Below are positions 23,841 through 36,707 of a stretch of 64,000 nt of DNA, piece after piece. Origin of the DNA: Antedon mediterranea (taxonomy: Eukaryota; Echinodermata; Crinoidea; Comatulida; Antedonidae); assembly GCF_964355755.1 (NCBI RefSeq), contig NC_092677.1, forward strand, positions 4,345,001-4,409,000, given 5' to 3'. The notes beneath the pieces are model-generated. The model was not told the origin of the DNA. It searched no databases and saw nothing but the letters and a program-made list of their open reading frames with translations. Numbering within the stretch: position 1 is the first letter of the stretch; each line of letters begins with the position of its first letter. Made by a program: the position numbers and the translations under genes.

Positions 23841-24672
23841 CTATTCTAATTGTTAAGCTTACTATTCATAATAAGATTTACTTGTGTTTTTAAGTCCTGA
23901 TGATAACTTATTATCCTAATAAATAAAATAGCCTAAATTTTAGAGACCTACCAAAAATCAAACGATGTATGCATTATCATATAAACTTTCAAAACTTTCT
24001 AGTGTGCATGCGTAGTTTAATACAATATAGTGCCCTCTATTAATTTTCCAGTCAAGGGCTGTTGGCGCGTTCTCTATTATGTCATAATTAATCATGAATT
24101 ATTCATGATTTCTGCCCACGTTCGTCCTGGAAAAAAAAATTACGCGGGCTGTTGAAGTGCAGTTAGAAACAGTGTTTTTCAGGACACAGTAAATTGCTTA
24201 GTTTTAAAGCATTAGGCTAGCAAAGACACGCTATCGTATTGATCTGCTACCGTACCATCAGTACATTGGCCAATTAATTTTGTCTTAATCTCACATAAGT
24301 GGCGTTGATTAAGTGGGCCTCTCCAATACATAATTATGAATTCCCTAATCAAATTAGCAAACCTCAAAGTCAATAGTATAATAGCATTTTGTATTAATGT
24401 ACACGTACGCTTGATGTGTGTTGATCGTCGCAATTTGTTCATTTTGTTGCTACTGCGCTGCTTGATACAACGATTACTAATAAGTTCTCGTAATTGGACG
24501 CCCACAACCGTATCCATGGAAACGCATCAACTATTTAAAAAAATTGTCGCGTTATGTATTATGGCTTTTAAGAATGCGATATCTTATAAAGACGACACAT
24601 CTCAATAATTCTGTTACAAACAAAATCTAAATCTACCCGACAATAATGGAAGATTGTTGTTGAAAACACAAG

Positions 24673-24873
24673 ATGAGTGATAAAGAAACGTTTGAAGAGA
24701 TAACTTCTAAATTCGGTACAAGTAATTGCCTTCTACATCAAAATGTCAATAATTTAAAGATCGATAAAGATCTGAATAACATAAAAAAACAAAATCCAAT
24801 AATTGTAACTTTGTACATATTAGTTTTTTTCTTCACATTAATACAAAATTGTTTAAAATTCCTTTTGGGTTAA
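24673..24873 (+). CDS. Possible small tail-anchored membrane protein (66 codons), copy 1
   Basis: Not recognised. The N-terminal part is polar and charged (MSDKETFEEITSKFG), followed by one hydrophobic segment (IIVTLYILVFFFTLIQN, about residues 44-60) near the C-terminus, the layout of a tail-anchored protein. The copy at 55483 has the same length with three amino-acid changes, clustered together, so duplication alone can explain its survival. It may equally be a chance ORF or the first exon of a gene that continues to 25290. Confidence 0.25.
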   Translation: MSDKETFEEITSKFGTSNCLLHQNVNNLKIDKDLNNIKKQNPIIVTLYILVFFFTLIQNCLKFLLG

Positions 24874-25289
24874 TCTAATGGACATTCTATAGACCTTATT
24901 ATTATATTACCTTGTTTTATCGTTGTTTGTGTGATTTATACTGTAGCTAGGATTAGTACGTTCAATTAAAATATGTTTACATGATCAAAAAAAAAACTTT
25001 CATAATATAGAATAATACAGGTTACATTCCAATTTAATCAAGTACAATATATACTATAATTTTAGTAGCATCTTTTTGCATCCTTAAATAGTAGCTATAA
25101 TAAAAAAAAAAGTCGATATGTAATATAGGATCATAGTAAAAATATGCATTGTCACCAAAAATGTTTATTATTGACAAATGTGTAAAATGAGGACAACTAT
25201 AGTACTATTTTATTGTTTGAACTTAGAAATGGAAAAAAAAAATCGATCATTTTAATCAAATTTATTTTCGAAATTCTTTTTCATTATAG

Positions 25290-25391
25290 ATGGCCTTGAG
25301 AGCTAACCGAAAGACATGGCAACAATTGAAGGCAGCTAGTCACCAACAGCAACAGCAACTATGGAACATGGAACCAATCAAAATGTCCTAA
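25290..25391 (+). CDS. Short exon-like ORF (33 aa), copy 1
   Basis: ATG directly follows a good splice acceptor (TTTTTCATTATAG), and the frame runs to TAA: MALRANRKTWQQLKAASHQQ, then a Gln run, then WNMEPIKMS. It is identical at 56102-56203. It could be the coding exon of a small gene with a non-coding first exon, or the last exon of the ORF at 24673. No family recognised. Confidence 0.25.
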   Translation: MALRANRKTWQQLKAASHQQQQQLWNMEPIKMS

Positions 25392-26437
25392 GCAAGTCAT
25401 GTCGTCTGCTGAAGATACAGTTACATCAATTGGTGTTTACTCCCTCTTCCAAAATTATTGATTTTTCTTTTACTAAATTATGAATTATATTTGTCAGACA
25501 AACATTTATTGTGTATTTAGATGAAAATGTAAATAAACAAACATGTTGTAATTGAAATGCTGTATTTTGTGTATTTAATATAATATAGACTTCTTTCTAT
25601 GTATAAAATTACTTTTACACTTCACATTTTGTTCTTTCAATATAAGTTTTAATATAAACTAGAAAGGCACTTCGAGAGTGCAAACCTCGCCTAGCCTAGG
25701 CATATGAAAATGTATGTTTCCATACAGCTATGAAACCATCCTTTAACATTTTATGTATTTATAACCTTTTGACTAATCTTCCTAACAAATAGAAAGAAAC
25801 GAACAAACAAATGCACACACGTGATCGACCACATAACCTCTCACCATTTTGGGCGAAGGTAACAACAATTACATACGAGAAACATTAATATCAACTGTTA
25901 AAAGGGTAATATCAACAGACCGAACACGTTATTTGATTGGCTTGGTCATGATCAGCGCGCGGAAGCATGATTAACGGTGAATGTGAATCTACCTATGTGA
26001 TTGGTCACTTGTGCGTTGCGCGTACTTTCTTGCATATCATTATACCGTAGTGTCTACAATCATAATCGCAATATACAATACAAGTACTCGTATAGTATTC
26101 GTATTTTAAATTGCGTTGTTGCTGTAAAGTATTTAGTAAAACCAGAGATAGAGTTATAATTACATTTACATATTGTAAGAAAGTGTGATGAACAATGAAT
26201 ATGTCTTCTAATTAACTGGCAAATGTTAGGCTTAGGAAATTCTCAAATGATTAGAAATATCGATCGGATTTCGAATAAATATCTTCTTAAATAATGTTAC
26301 AATAATCTGGAAGACGCTCATTTTAAAGTTTTTTGCAGATAACAAGCATCGTTCTATCGGAGACTAGTAATTTATTATAAAACATAACAGGTTTCCATTT
26401 TTATTTTGCCTTTCCGTTTACGAAAAAAGTATCACGA

Positions 26438-26510
26438 CCTACGCGGGAAAAACGAATATTGTCTGTGATATCTATATATTTTCGTAACTTTACGAATTGT
26501 ACGTCCACGC
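26438..26510 (+). promoter_or_regulatory. Conserved 5'-flank block of gene 3
   Basis: CCTACGCGGGAA, ATTTTCGTAA and GTACGTCCACGC appear here in the same order as in the 5' flanks of genes 2 and 4, although the surrounding flank is different. The block ends 88 bp before the ATG. Confidence 0.45.
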
Positions 26511-26598
26511 TTTATATAAGAGACGGGTAGATGCATTGGTTGACACAGCTAGGGCCAATTAAGAAACGAAATCAACATTGAAATTGGCCTAAAAAAAT

Positions 26599-29500
26599 AT
26601 GGCTCAAGAAGAGGACTCTGTACTTGGAATAAGTCGAAAGTTCGGAGAAAACACTTCTTCACATGGTATACCACGGATAGTAGCGTCAAAATCGTATTTT
26701 GGAAAGATCTTCTGGAGTTGTTTGTATGTTGCTTCTCTAGAAGCGTTCACTTGGCAGGCCTATGTTCTCATCGATACATACTTCAAGTTTGAAGTTTCTA
26801 TCAAAGTAAGTCGAATTCAAAAGGTGTATAGTTTAACTTCACTCAAGGGCTATACATACAAAATCGAGGTTTACACTTTTGTACATTTAAAGCTCTGTCT
26901 GCACCATCAATTTTTGTGAAAAAAAAATTTGATGTGCCCATGTATAGACACGATGATGTCATATCCCTACCATAGTGGACACATCACATTATTTTGGTTG
27001 TCTAAGTAGTTTGATAGTGTAGACAGAGCCCAAGGAACTGCATTCATACGGCCCTTTTGTGGTCAATTGAATAATGACCCGATATTCCTTTATAATAGGC
27101 CTATAGTAACTTCTACATTTAGGCCTAACATCAAATTCATACATTTGCAGGGCTTTAACAGTAACGTTTGACTTATTTCCATTTTTGTAGAACTGAAATA
27201 GCAATTCTTTATAAAAGATTAAATCAAATTATTAATTACGCAAATTTATATTAGAAAAGAAATGAATTTCTTGAAGTATTTCTTGTTTTGATTTTATTCG
27301 TTCAGTAATTAATTAATAAAACGAATATTTCTTGCTTTGCTTTTATTTATTTTTGTCAGTACGTCGTTGAAAACTCAGACGCCAGACCCTTGCAATTTCC
27401 CGCCGTTACCTTGTGCAATACAAATCAAGTTCGCCGGTCTGTTTTGGCGTTACGTCATGAGTATGAGATACTATCGTCCATTGAAAACTACACAAATCAT
27501 TTACAATATTACGGTAAAACATTTTTTATTAGTATTTTGCGTCAATGTTTTGTTTTGTCAGCTCTGTCTTTATGGGACAAAAAAAAAGTGATGTGTCCAT
27601 ATATGGACCCGATGATGTCATATCAGTACCATCACACTTTTTTTTACACAAACTAGTTTGATAGTTTCTTTATTTTTTTATACCATATTTAATGAGGGTG
27701 ATCCATCCAGCAATTGCTGATCATTAAGGGCCCTCAGAGGTTCACAAGACAAACATATAGGCCTACACAAGATGCTCTACATAAACAAAGTCTTTATTAC
27801 AAGTCTTTGGGAATGGAGTCCTTAGAAAAATCCTGACATGTGACAGGACTTGAACTCAGGAACCTTGGAGTGGTAGCCAAGTATCATAACCACCAAGCCA
27901 CAACTCCACTCCACTCTCTAGTGTAGACAGAGCTTAACGTTTAATATATCATATATCAACGTGATAATAGTTTCTTCGATGGACTTCTCAAAACTTTGAA
28001 AAGAAGTGCTTTTGTAGGTCAGATCAGTGTCTACATTCAATTCTATCAATACTATTTCACACTTCCAAATGGCCCTGTTCCATTTTACCATTAAGGACCT
28101 AATAATTGTTTAGTCAGAGCGAATACATCTCTATGGTAAGACTTTTTTTCCCAAACCTAACGCTTTATCTTTGCTTCTCTATCTGAAAAAAAAAACATCA
28201 ATGGGTGTATGTAGGCCTAAATATGTATTCACATTTGTTTCTGCAGCTCCGTGTAAGGCTGGAGATTTTCATTGCGACAACAACAAGTGTGTTAAAGATT
28301 ACAGGGTGTGCAACGGTATTGATGATTGTGGTGATAAGTCAGATGAACAAAACTACTGTCTACCTGAAGGTAAGTATTGGAATTTTTATCCACCCGTAAA
28401 ATGATGGAACGCACGAGTATTATTGATAATTTAGTAATAATTTTTAACACCGCCATTGCTGTCTTTCTGTGATTGCGCTAGTTACAATCCGTTATGCATG
28501 AGTAATTATTAGTGAATGACGTAATGCATAAAGTGTAAGATTGTATTCGTGGTCCACTGCGAATTCCGGTAAATGCGTCTTGCTTTTAAAAAGACAGTGT
28601 GTCTAAATAAAGTACGACGAATGTATTTAGCTGAATATCATTGTTTTGTACTTGTCGTCAGAAAAGAGTATTGACCGACATAATATTTCATTACTAATCA
28701 TTATTATATTTATTTAGCATTATTTCCGTGTCGAACTGGGTACAAGCGGTGTCAAATTGGAGGAGAATCCGGTTATTGTATTAGCGAAGACAGATGGTGT
28801 GATAGAAATGTAGATTGTTACGACGGAGAAGACGAAGTTTGTACAGCGAATGACAGTGAGTAACATTAAAAAAATTAAATTACCCAACTTCCTTAACATA
28901 TTACTCCTTAAAATCAGAATAACAATGGAATATATATTAGGAAGAAGTATAAAATCATTGTATTTATCATTTCAAAATGAAATGAATAAAAGTAGTGGTT
29001 AATGCCATTAAAAACCATTTCTTACCGTACGAGGTATTGTGCATGCGCACTAAATCCTGGTGGTGAATTGCCGCATCTCCCATTGTCGGACTTGCGCGAA
29101 GAAATAATGTAATTTGTATACAGTTGTAAATAAAGATGATTTTCATTATTATAATTTATACCAATGTATATTTAATTAAGCTAATATAAATATAGATATT
29201 TCATTCTTCAATATCTGGCCAATATAACAACTCAATGACTGTTACGTTTTTTATAAACATCGTTTAAAAACCATTTAGTCGACCATTTAGTCTGCCCCCT
29301 CCAGGACTAAAAAAATCTATCAAAATCCGTCTCGATTTAGTCGAGGTTGGCCTGATTTAGTCGGTAATTTAGTTGAAGTTCGGTTTATGAATTAAAATGA
29401 CGTCATTTTTTTAGTTTTAGCTCGAACTACGACTAAAGTCCGGTTTAAGAATACGGGCGATAAACTATTCGCGCATGCATACTTATCAACCATCTATTAA

Positions 29501-32500
29501 AATCACGCCTATAGTCATAGCCCAAAGTATGAGTTGGACTAGAATTACTATCAAAATTGAAAAGTTCCCATGCGCTGGATTATGCGAATTCATTATCATG
29601 TTTTGCGATCTACGATAAGAGTTCATAACATTTACGCGAATATATTCGATTAGTTAAAAGCAAACTTTATGCATTTATTTCAGTTAAGTGCAAGGACGAT
29701 GAATTTTCATGTAAAAGCGGGGTAGAGGCGTCTTTTGAAACTGAATTTGTTGAAAAATATGGGACTAAGTATTGCATTAGTGACAATCTAAAATGTGATG
29801 GTATTAAACATTGTGCGAATTATGCTGACGAAGCAAATTGTCCAGGTGATGTAATAAAATGTTGTCTTGGTAATTTGAGTATGTTCAAAATATCGATATT
29901 TATTAATAGCGATAGCGCTTTTGTATACAAGCACCAAAACCATAGCCATACAATCTAAACGCTCTACTTTACATTTTTGGTAGGCCTATTAATGTTATGC
30001 ATCCTCAAAATATCCAAGGACCTGCTTGTATAGGAAGAATGGTTCTTGGGACAGGAGGTGTAAGTGGTAGGCCTAGATAAAATGTCACTGTCAATCTAGT
30101 ACAAATTGATACTCGTTGTTTTTGTAGCAGGACAATGTAATGAGAAGGAAGAATTTACATGTGGAGATATCATTTGCATCCCGAATGATTATAAGTGCGA
30201 CGGGTTTTGTGACTGCGCAGACTGCAGGGACGAGTCTTCAGACATAGTTTGTGTATTTACGTGCACGAATGGTAAACAAATACCAAAAGAGGAAACGTGC
30301 GATTATAAAAACCAATGTGGTGATAACAGTGATGAAGAAGGATGTACAGAATTTCAAAGTAGGCCTACAGTTATTTTAATTTTAATTCATTGATCAATAT
30401 CAATAATTGTCACCGACGCATTTCTAACGAATAGGCCTACACACAATTTCAAATATTTTCCATAAAGAATAATCTTCAATTGCTTTGATGGTTTAAGTTA
30501 GCCTACTTAAGTAATATTTGTTTTCAAATAAATTACAAAGTATAAAATTAAAGTAACGACTTTTAAGAAGAATGTCTTTCTCTTTACAGGTTGCACTGAA
30601 GAGTCTGAATTCCAGTGTGATAATAAGCAGTGTATTGTCAAGGCTAACCTTTGTAACGATATAGAAGACTGTTATGATTATAGCGATGAACGTTCATGTA
30701 GGTTATTTATAATCTGTTAGCATGTGTGTCCTAGGACTGTGTTTAGCATGTAAAGACAAAAATGTTTGTTTTAGTGCTATATAGGCCTACTCTCAACATT
30801 ATGCTTCATTTAATTTTAGGTAATTGCTCAAGATTTCTTTGTAATAACAAGAAATGTGTTAACATTTACGCTGATTGTAACGGATTAGACGAATGCGGCG
30901 ATGGCTCTGATGAAATGTTTTGTAATGAAAAAAGTGAGTGTAGACGTGTTTTTAAACAACCTTGGTCTTTAAACTTGTCCCTAAACGGCCCTAATCTAAC
31001 TCGGCTCTAAACCAACTCGCTCCGAGTAAACTAAACCCCAATAAACTAATCAGTCAACACGTTCCCAATAAAGTGACTAACAAGTCTATTCGGCAGTTGT
31101 GACAACGTGTTTGATAAATGATGCAGATAAGACAGATTTAAGTTAATATGCCTATATTTGTTATTTTATGTAATTAGTATTGTTTTTTTATATAGGAATT
31201 CCTTATCAAACACACGATCCTTCAAATTGGACAGATGACTGGTATTTCCAATACGCAGACAAATTAGACATAGGTTCTGATACATATGTGCTTGAGAAAG
31301 CAGTAACATTATTTAAGGAATACTTCAAAGATTGGGGCTTTGAGAGAGTTTCAGGAGAGTTTCCACCAGACTGGATTAGATTCCTTGTCTTCAGTAGTAC
31401 GGCAGACTATAGCGACCTACAGAATGTTCTAAAACTTACCGAAGAAGAATTATTGGAACTAGGACATCAGGCTCAGCAGATGATTTTACAGTGTACTTAT
31501 GCTGGTACGAAGTGTGATATTGAAAAGTACGTGAAAATGGTTTGACAGTTTTATTAATGATAACACCTACAGTAGTGTTTGTTAATATAAAACAAATATA
31601 AACAAATCCTCAAATTATTTCTGTTTATGTTTTATTTTTCATCTCTCAATTTAGAATATATAACATATCATTTAAATGGAAAGTATGACCAAAATAGCAA
31701 AGCAACTACTGTAGATGCCTACAGGAAAAATCGGAAACAAAAATAGAAGTGGGAATAGACCGTCCTTACCTGCACACGTTTTTTTTTCATTCAGTTAGGT
31801 GTCACAAATGAATTTAAGCTTATTTGATTTCAGGGATTTTCACTTATTTCAACATGACAAATACGGTAACTGCTACACATTTAACAGTCATAAGAAGGAA
31901 AATGCGACAAAACACGATGTATCACAACCAGGTGCCGAAAAAGGTAAGTTGGTAACCGATTGTAAGAATCCTAAAAAAGATTTGAGTAAGAGCCGAAGTA
32001 TTTCAAAATACAAACTAACATAGCATTATTCGATTCGTAGTTTGAATCTCTTTTCACCCATTTACGTTTTGGTAATAAAGGTTTAAAGCTAACGCTGTAC
32101 ACAGAACAACATGAATATGTTAGTGTCTTCGGACAAGAGAGTGGCATCAAAGTGTCGGTGCATAATCAGTTTGAAACACCGTTTCCAGAAGAAAATGCCA
32201 TTACCGTCTCACCAGGCAGAGCTACTTCATTAGGCATAAAAAAGGTAAACATCATCTTTCTCATCATTGACCGATGTTTTCTTCATGTCATGAAGAAGCT
32301 CTTGATTTTTGACGACATTTGACATATGTACTTGCTTTGCTTCGTTGATTGCTGCAAAGTATTGGCACGCGCACAATCAATTAACATGGCTGCTACAGTC
32401 CTATGTTTTTGCATAGAGATATTACACTATAATATCTCTATGGTTTTTGATAGCTCTATCAGTTTAGTTTAGTTTAGATGGGTAAGTTTAGGCGAGGTGT

Positions 32501-34850
32501 ACCTTTTTAATCCCATTTGTACAACGGTCGAATCCAATCGTTTTTTCACGATCGTTATAATCAAAACTTATATTCTGAAATTTAGACAATTTTTTATTTG
32601 CAGCACGAACTGATTCGGAAAGGCCAGCCGTATGGTAACTGCACAAGTGAAAATGCAACCGTGAAGAACTTGATTTACAAGGGAGACACAGTGTACACAG
32701 CTACTGTAAATAACAATGATGTCATTCATGTTTATTTTACTCCATGAATTGATTTAAAAATTGAAAGGTTTCCATGTATTGTCTGTTTGGACATTGGTCT
32801 GTATTCAAATTATTCCTAATCAGCAGATCCAAGTTAAAAATATAAATATTATCATCATTATCATATAATTGCTGTAATGGTAGGTCTACGTCTTACCTAT
32901 TTAGTATCTATTAACCCAATCATTATTTTCATTTCTTATTTTCAATAGGCTTGCCAAAAATCGTGTTTACAACTAAAGTTACTAGAAGTTTGCGACTGTG
33001 TGGACACATTGCGTTATGATGGTTCCCAGCGTTGCCAACTACTGGATCTTGAACAAGGCTAGTTTAACCAAATGAACACACAACATTAGCAAACATTGAA
33101 GCCACTGCTAGCGCGAACAAAATATTCTTTCTTTAATTCTTTTCGTAATTTTTATTCAGCCAAAATAAATATTTAACATCAGTAGGCTATACTACAAAAA
33201 GTGATTTTACTGATTAAGCGAAAACTCAAGGGACTATAATTCGCAGATGTGGACAATGAAAATACGAATACACATGTACATAGGCTAAACCAGCCTAGCT
33301 TTACTTACTAAGATCTATTCACTCATTTTAGAAGTACATTATTTGTACCTTTAAACTGAGTGAATAGATCTTGTGAGTAAAGCTAAAAGCTAAACATTTG
33401 CATATACCTATATCATTGCAACATTATTTCTAAAAGCTCAACATATTCCATTAGTACGCATCACAACATTAATATAAGGCGTACAACATACTGGATTCAA
33501 TTTACCCGTAATTGCAGTGAAATATTATATTTCTAAAGCCTATACTTTTTTTTACCAATTAGAACGTTGCCGCCAATTTGTGAATTTTCTTCATTCTCAA
33601 TATTTAATAAAATGTGATTGTCCAGTTGCTTGTCGGTAAGTTAATGTATCTTTCTAAAACTGAAACTAAATTCGTCTCTTTACTGGACTGGTAACATGTA
33701 TGGTGAATTATTGTGTTAAGTTGTAACAAATTAAACAAAACCATTGTATTGGTGGAAAGTCATTTGACTATTATGTTGTGACGTCTTCTTGTAGCAAAAG
33801 AATAATTTCTATTTTTTTGTTTTTAGTGAAATTACATATGAAAAGACCGTATCACAATCACTTTGGCCTTCTGATAGATATGTGGTAAGTTTGCTGGTAC
33901 GGTGAAGGAACTGAGAACTCGTGCCAAGCATTTAATAATATAAGATTATAACATTACGAATGGACTATACTTAATAAACTGATTTCGAAATAAGTTACAA
34001 TAACATTTTTGATCTTCCAGAAAACTTTGCTTGACAGTATTTACGTCCTTGAGGCAAGATACAGTGAACATTTATACGATCTCGAAACAGCACAGTAAGT
34101 AGCATGTTTCAAAAAGAGGCAATGTTTTCGCGCCAATAGAAAGCGTCAGCTTATACGCATGCGTAGAGAACGATTTTTAAAGATGGAGACATGAAATACG
34201 CATGACGCTTTCGATTTGTGTGAACAAATTCGCCTAATGGAAATCGGCTTTAGGGCCTACACATTATTAACTGTAATGATCAGATTTGCCAGACGCCTTT
34301 TAAAATTAGAGATATTCAGTCTTCAATGTATAAATTGTATTTGTATAATAACTATTTTTCTATAATTACTTTTGAAATGTGTGTAAACAGAAGAAATCTT
34401 GCTCGTCTGAACGTGTATTATGAGGATCTTTCGTACGTCTCCATATCCGAACTCCCTGCTTATACAGTAAGTATACACAGACACGTCTAGTTAGTATTAC
34501 TTTCAAGGACCTTTTGGACGTCCATAATATCACAAAAAAATCGATCAAAAATTCTGAACCTTTAACTTCAATAATCCTATTGGCCTATTTTGTGAAAAAT
34601 CGAGATTGAGTGAGAAAATTGACCGGGTGATAAAATAATCCGATATTTCAACGTAATGTACTTTATAACCAATTATTCTGAATTTCAGTGGCAAAGCCTC
34701 TTCGGTGACGTAGGAGGAACTCTAGGACTGTATATTGGTCTTTCATTGCTAACTGTTGTCGAATTCTGCGAATTCTTCATTGATATTTTTCTTTATTGTT
34801 GTAACAAAATGATGAAGAGGAACAAAGTACAAAGCATACCGGGCATGTAG
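26599..34850 (+). CDS. Gene 3: DEG/ENaC channel with seven LDLa modules (18 exons)
   Basis: Exons: 26599-26805, 27360-27513, 28247-28369, 28718-28855, 29684-29845, 30128-30358, 30590-30697, 30820-30933, 31196-31526, 31834-31943, 32081-32244, 32604-32705, 32949-33057, 33563-33635, 33827-33884, 34021-34094, 34391-34466 and 34689-34850. These sum to 2496 nt, 831 aa, with no break. Order: His-Gly motif (SSHGIPRI), TM1, FPAVTLCN, seven LDLa modules (exons 3-8), LGHQ...[33 protein letters not shown], then [14 protein letters not shown] with TM2 and the tail [15 protein letters not shown]. The N-terminus ([16 protein letters not shown]) and promoter are of the gene 3/6 type. Exon 4 probably uses an acceptor 6 nt upstream of the usual one (adds Ala-Leu), because the usual AG is mutated to AT. 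Predicted plasma-membrane cation channel subunit; ligand unknown. Confidence 0.9.
26892..27029. mobile_element. 138-bp MITE in intron 1 of gene 3
   Basis: Ends GCTCTGTCTGCACCATCAA and, inverted, GCTCTGTCTACACTATCAA. The interior carries GATGATGTCATATC. Same element at 57703-57840 in gene 6. A target-site duplication is not clear. Confidence 0.75.
27561..27933. mobile_element. Second MITE of the same family in intron 2 of gene 3, split by a SINE
   Basis: It starts GCTCTGTCTTTATGGGAC, shares GATGATGTCATATCAGTACCA with the 138-bp copy, and ends TAGTGTAGACAGAGC. A SINE (27665-27918) sits between TTTGATAG and TAGTGTAGAC. The matching copy in gene 6 is 58372-58741 and lacks about 20 bp near its left end. 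Confidence 0.72.
27665..27918 (-). mobile_element. tRNA-derived SINE
   Basis: Read on the minus strand it has an A-box-like TGGCTTGGTGGTTATGA and, about 30 nt later, a B-box-like GAGTTCAAGTCCTG, the internal RNA polymerase III promoter of tRNA genes. A tRNA-unrelated body follows and the 3' end is A-rich (TATAAAAAAATAAAGAAA). It lies inside a MITE, so it inserted later than the MITE and before the gene 3/6 duplication. Confidence 0.75.
29060..29459. mobile_element. Gene 3-specific 400-bp insertion in intron 4
   Basis: Gene 6 has only TCAGAC at this place (near 59896). The inserted DNA repeats the motif ATTTAGTCG several times in its right half (29273-29370) and ends in CGGTTTAAGAATACGGGCG. 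I could not find matching terminal repeats, so the element type is open. Confidence 0.5.
32411..32448. repeat. Tiny fold-back insertion in intron 11 of gene 3
   Basis: Compared with gene 6, 38 bp are added: 32 bp whose 13-bp arms (CATAGAGATATTA, 32412-32424, and its complement, 32430-32442) flank a 5-bp loop, plus a second copy of GTTTTT. GTTTTT thus flanks the insert as a 6-bp duplication. Confidence 0.7.
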
Positions 34851-35026
34851 TTCATAAGATGCAACCAGGGAAGAATTGTAATTTAACTCTTCCCTGATGC
34901 AACACAATTTCCCATTTTTATGTATATATGGCCCAAGACTTAATTATATATTATGACGAGTAAATTATAGTTTATACGCAACAAGCACGTTTTTGTTGTT
35001 GCGTCTAGGTAGATTTCAAGGTAGTA

Positions 35027-35520
35027 GGGAGGTTTCGCAACCTTACGAATACGATAACGAAAACGGATACGTCATACATTTGTGAAACTTTTGAGCTGAT
35101 CCCCATTTCATATTCGTAAAGCGTATTCGTGTTGACGAATATCACCAATCATATTCGTAACTACAAAACGAGTATAGTTTTTGATCTATTTTGCACATTT
35201 TGCATTTGAATCAGGAATGATTCATGATTATAATATAATTATAGATTTATTGAATGTAATTTACTAAAGTAATTTACTAAAATGCCATGTCAATTTGATA
35301 AATAGCACTTTTTAAAGTCCTCACTCGCTTTGGTGTTACGCTAGGCCTAGGCAGCCGGCCAAGCACCTGCGCTTCGCTCAAATTTACCGCAGTCATATTT
35401 TGGACGCGCCTCAATATTTCGTTGCCATGCGAAACAGATTTTTTATGGCTTACGAAAACGAATACGTGTGCGTGACGTATCGTATTTCGTTATCGTATTC
35501 GTAAGATTGCGAAACCTCTC
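35027..35520. mobile_element. 494-bp TIR element, copy 2
   Basis: Same element, same length and same TA-flanked position relative to the upstream channel gene as the copy at 5293, so it was copied with the array and did not insert anew. Confidence 0.82.
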
Positions 35521-36707
35521 TAATGGCATCATATGTCCTGGTAAATGATTGGTGTTGGACCTGTTGGTAACTATAAATAGAAGGTAGTCCATGTAGTATG
35601 TATAAACTAATTAAATGGAAACAGCCATAATTTTGTAAAACGGCGGCGTGTCGAGCAAAGCAAAGTACTTTGATATTATATGATTGTAATTGATTGAGCT
35701 TGACAGTGATATGATTATTTAGAAAGATGCTATATACATTAATATTTTCCATTTCTTGGACTTGTAAAGCTATTTATATGTCTATTCAAAATATAAAACA
35801 CAAATAAATAAATAATAAATAAATAAATAATGTATGTTGTGAAATTATGTAAACTTCTGTATAAGCCTAGATAAAGCTATTTATATGTCTATTCAAAATA
35901 TAAAACACAAATAAATAAACTAATAAATAAAAATGCATGTTTTGAAAGGTTTTAAAATAATGCACAGTTGGATTTACATTTTAACCAGCTTACTGTTAGT
36001 GTGTGGTTATTTATTAGCTATGATTAATAGAATAAATAAAGATTGTAGCACGATATTCATTTACATAATTTACTCATTATGAATAAAAAATGAAAACCTT
36101 CATAAAATTATATTATTTCCCATGCGCGGATTGACAAAAAAATTGAGTAAATAAATAGTAGGCGTGGTTTCCACTATTATGCAAATGACGTAGGCCTACA
36201 ACGCAAGTAATAACAACAACTCATGTGATCTCTCGCTTGCGTGTATATGCGTTGCGTCCTACTTTAGAAATCATTTTGACCTAAATATCAACGACTACGC
36301 ACTGAGAAAAAAATATAACAAGTATTCGAACATCGACATTTAAATTAGCTTGCTGTAAATTGAAAACATCATTACGTTAATTAAAACCAGAATCGTGTTT
36401 TCATTTAGGTATTGTATTGTGAATCACATAAAGAAAGTACATTTTTATAGTAACGTAAAAGTAATAAGAACAATTACATATTGATAGCCAATATGCTTTA
36501 CACTCTCAAATAGAAAAATCGATCGGATTTGGAATGAATATCGTCCTAAATAATGTTACAATAACCGAAAGACGCTCATTCTATCACCAACTAACACTGC
36601 ATTGTCGTCGTGAGTAAACAATGTCGGACTTGTGATCAAGTTGAGATTTTGTATCAGTATTTGCATTTCCGCGCTCATATACGGAAGAAGTACCACAAAC
36701 TGGCAAG

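Larger units (their letters stand above)
23381..26598. other. Spacer between gene 2 and gene 3, copy 1
   Basis: It begins with a probable LINE 3' end (about 23440-23840, ending in GAAATAAAGTTGAATTGAAT), continues with AT-rich DNA containing an odd palindrome (AATCATGAAT around a central T, 24088-24108), a possible small ORF, a conserved exon-like ORF, and the 5' flank of gene 3. The whole spacer is repeated at 54202-57409 with few changes. Confidence 0.7.

Noticed and set aside
24336-24608. 90-codon ORF in the spacer, and its antisense partner
   Set aside because: Both strands are open and the second copy stops earlier, so this is duplicated non-coding DNA rather than a conserved gene.
24673-24720. 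ITSKFG resembling the channel N-terminus (ISRKFG)
   Set aside because: Only a few residues match, there is no His-Gly motif and no downstream channel exons; likely chance.
27850-27910. Possible functional tRNA gene
   Set aside because: The A and B boxes are tRNA-like, but no full cloverleaf is apparent and a SINE body with an A-rich tail follows.
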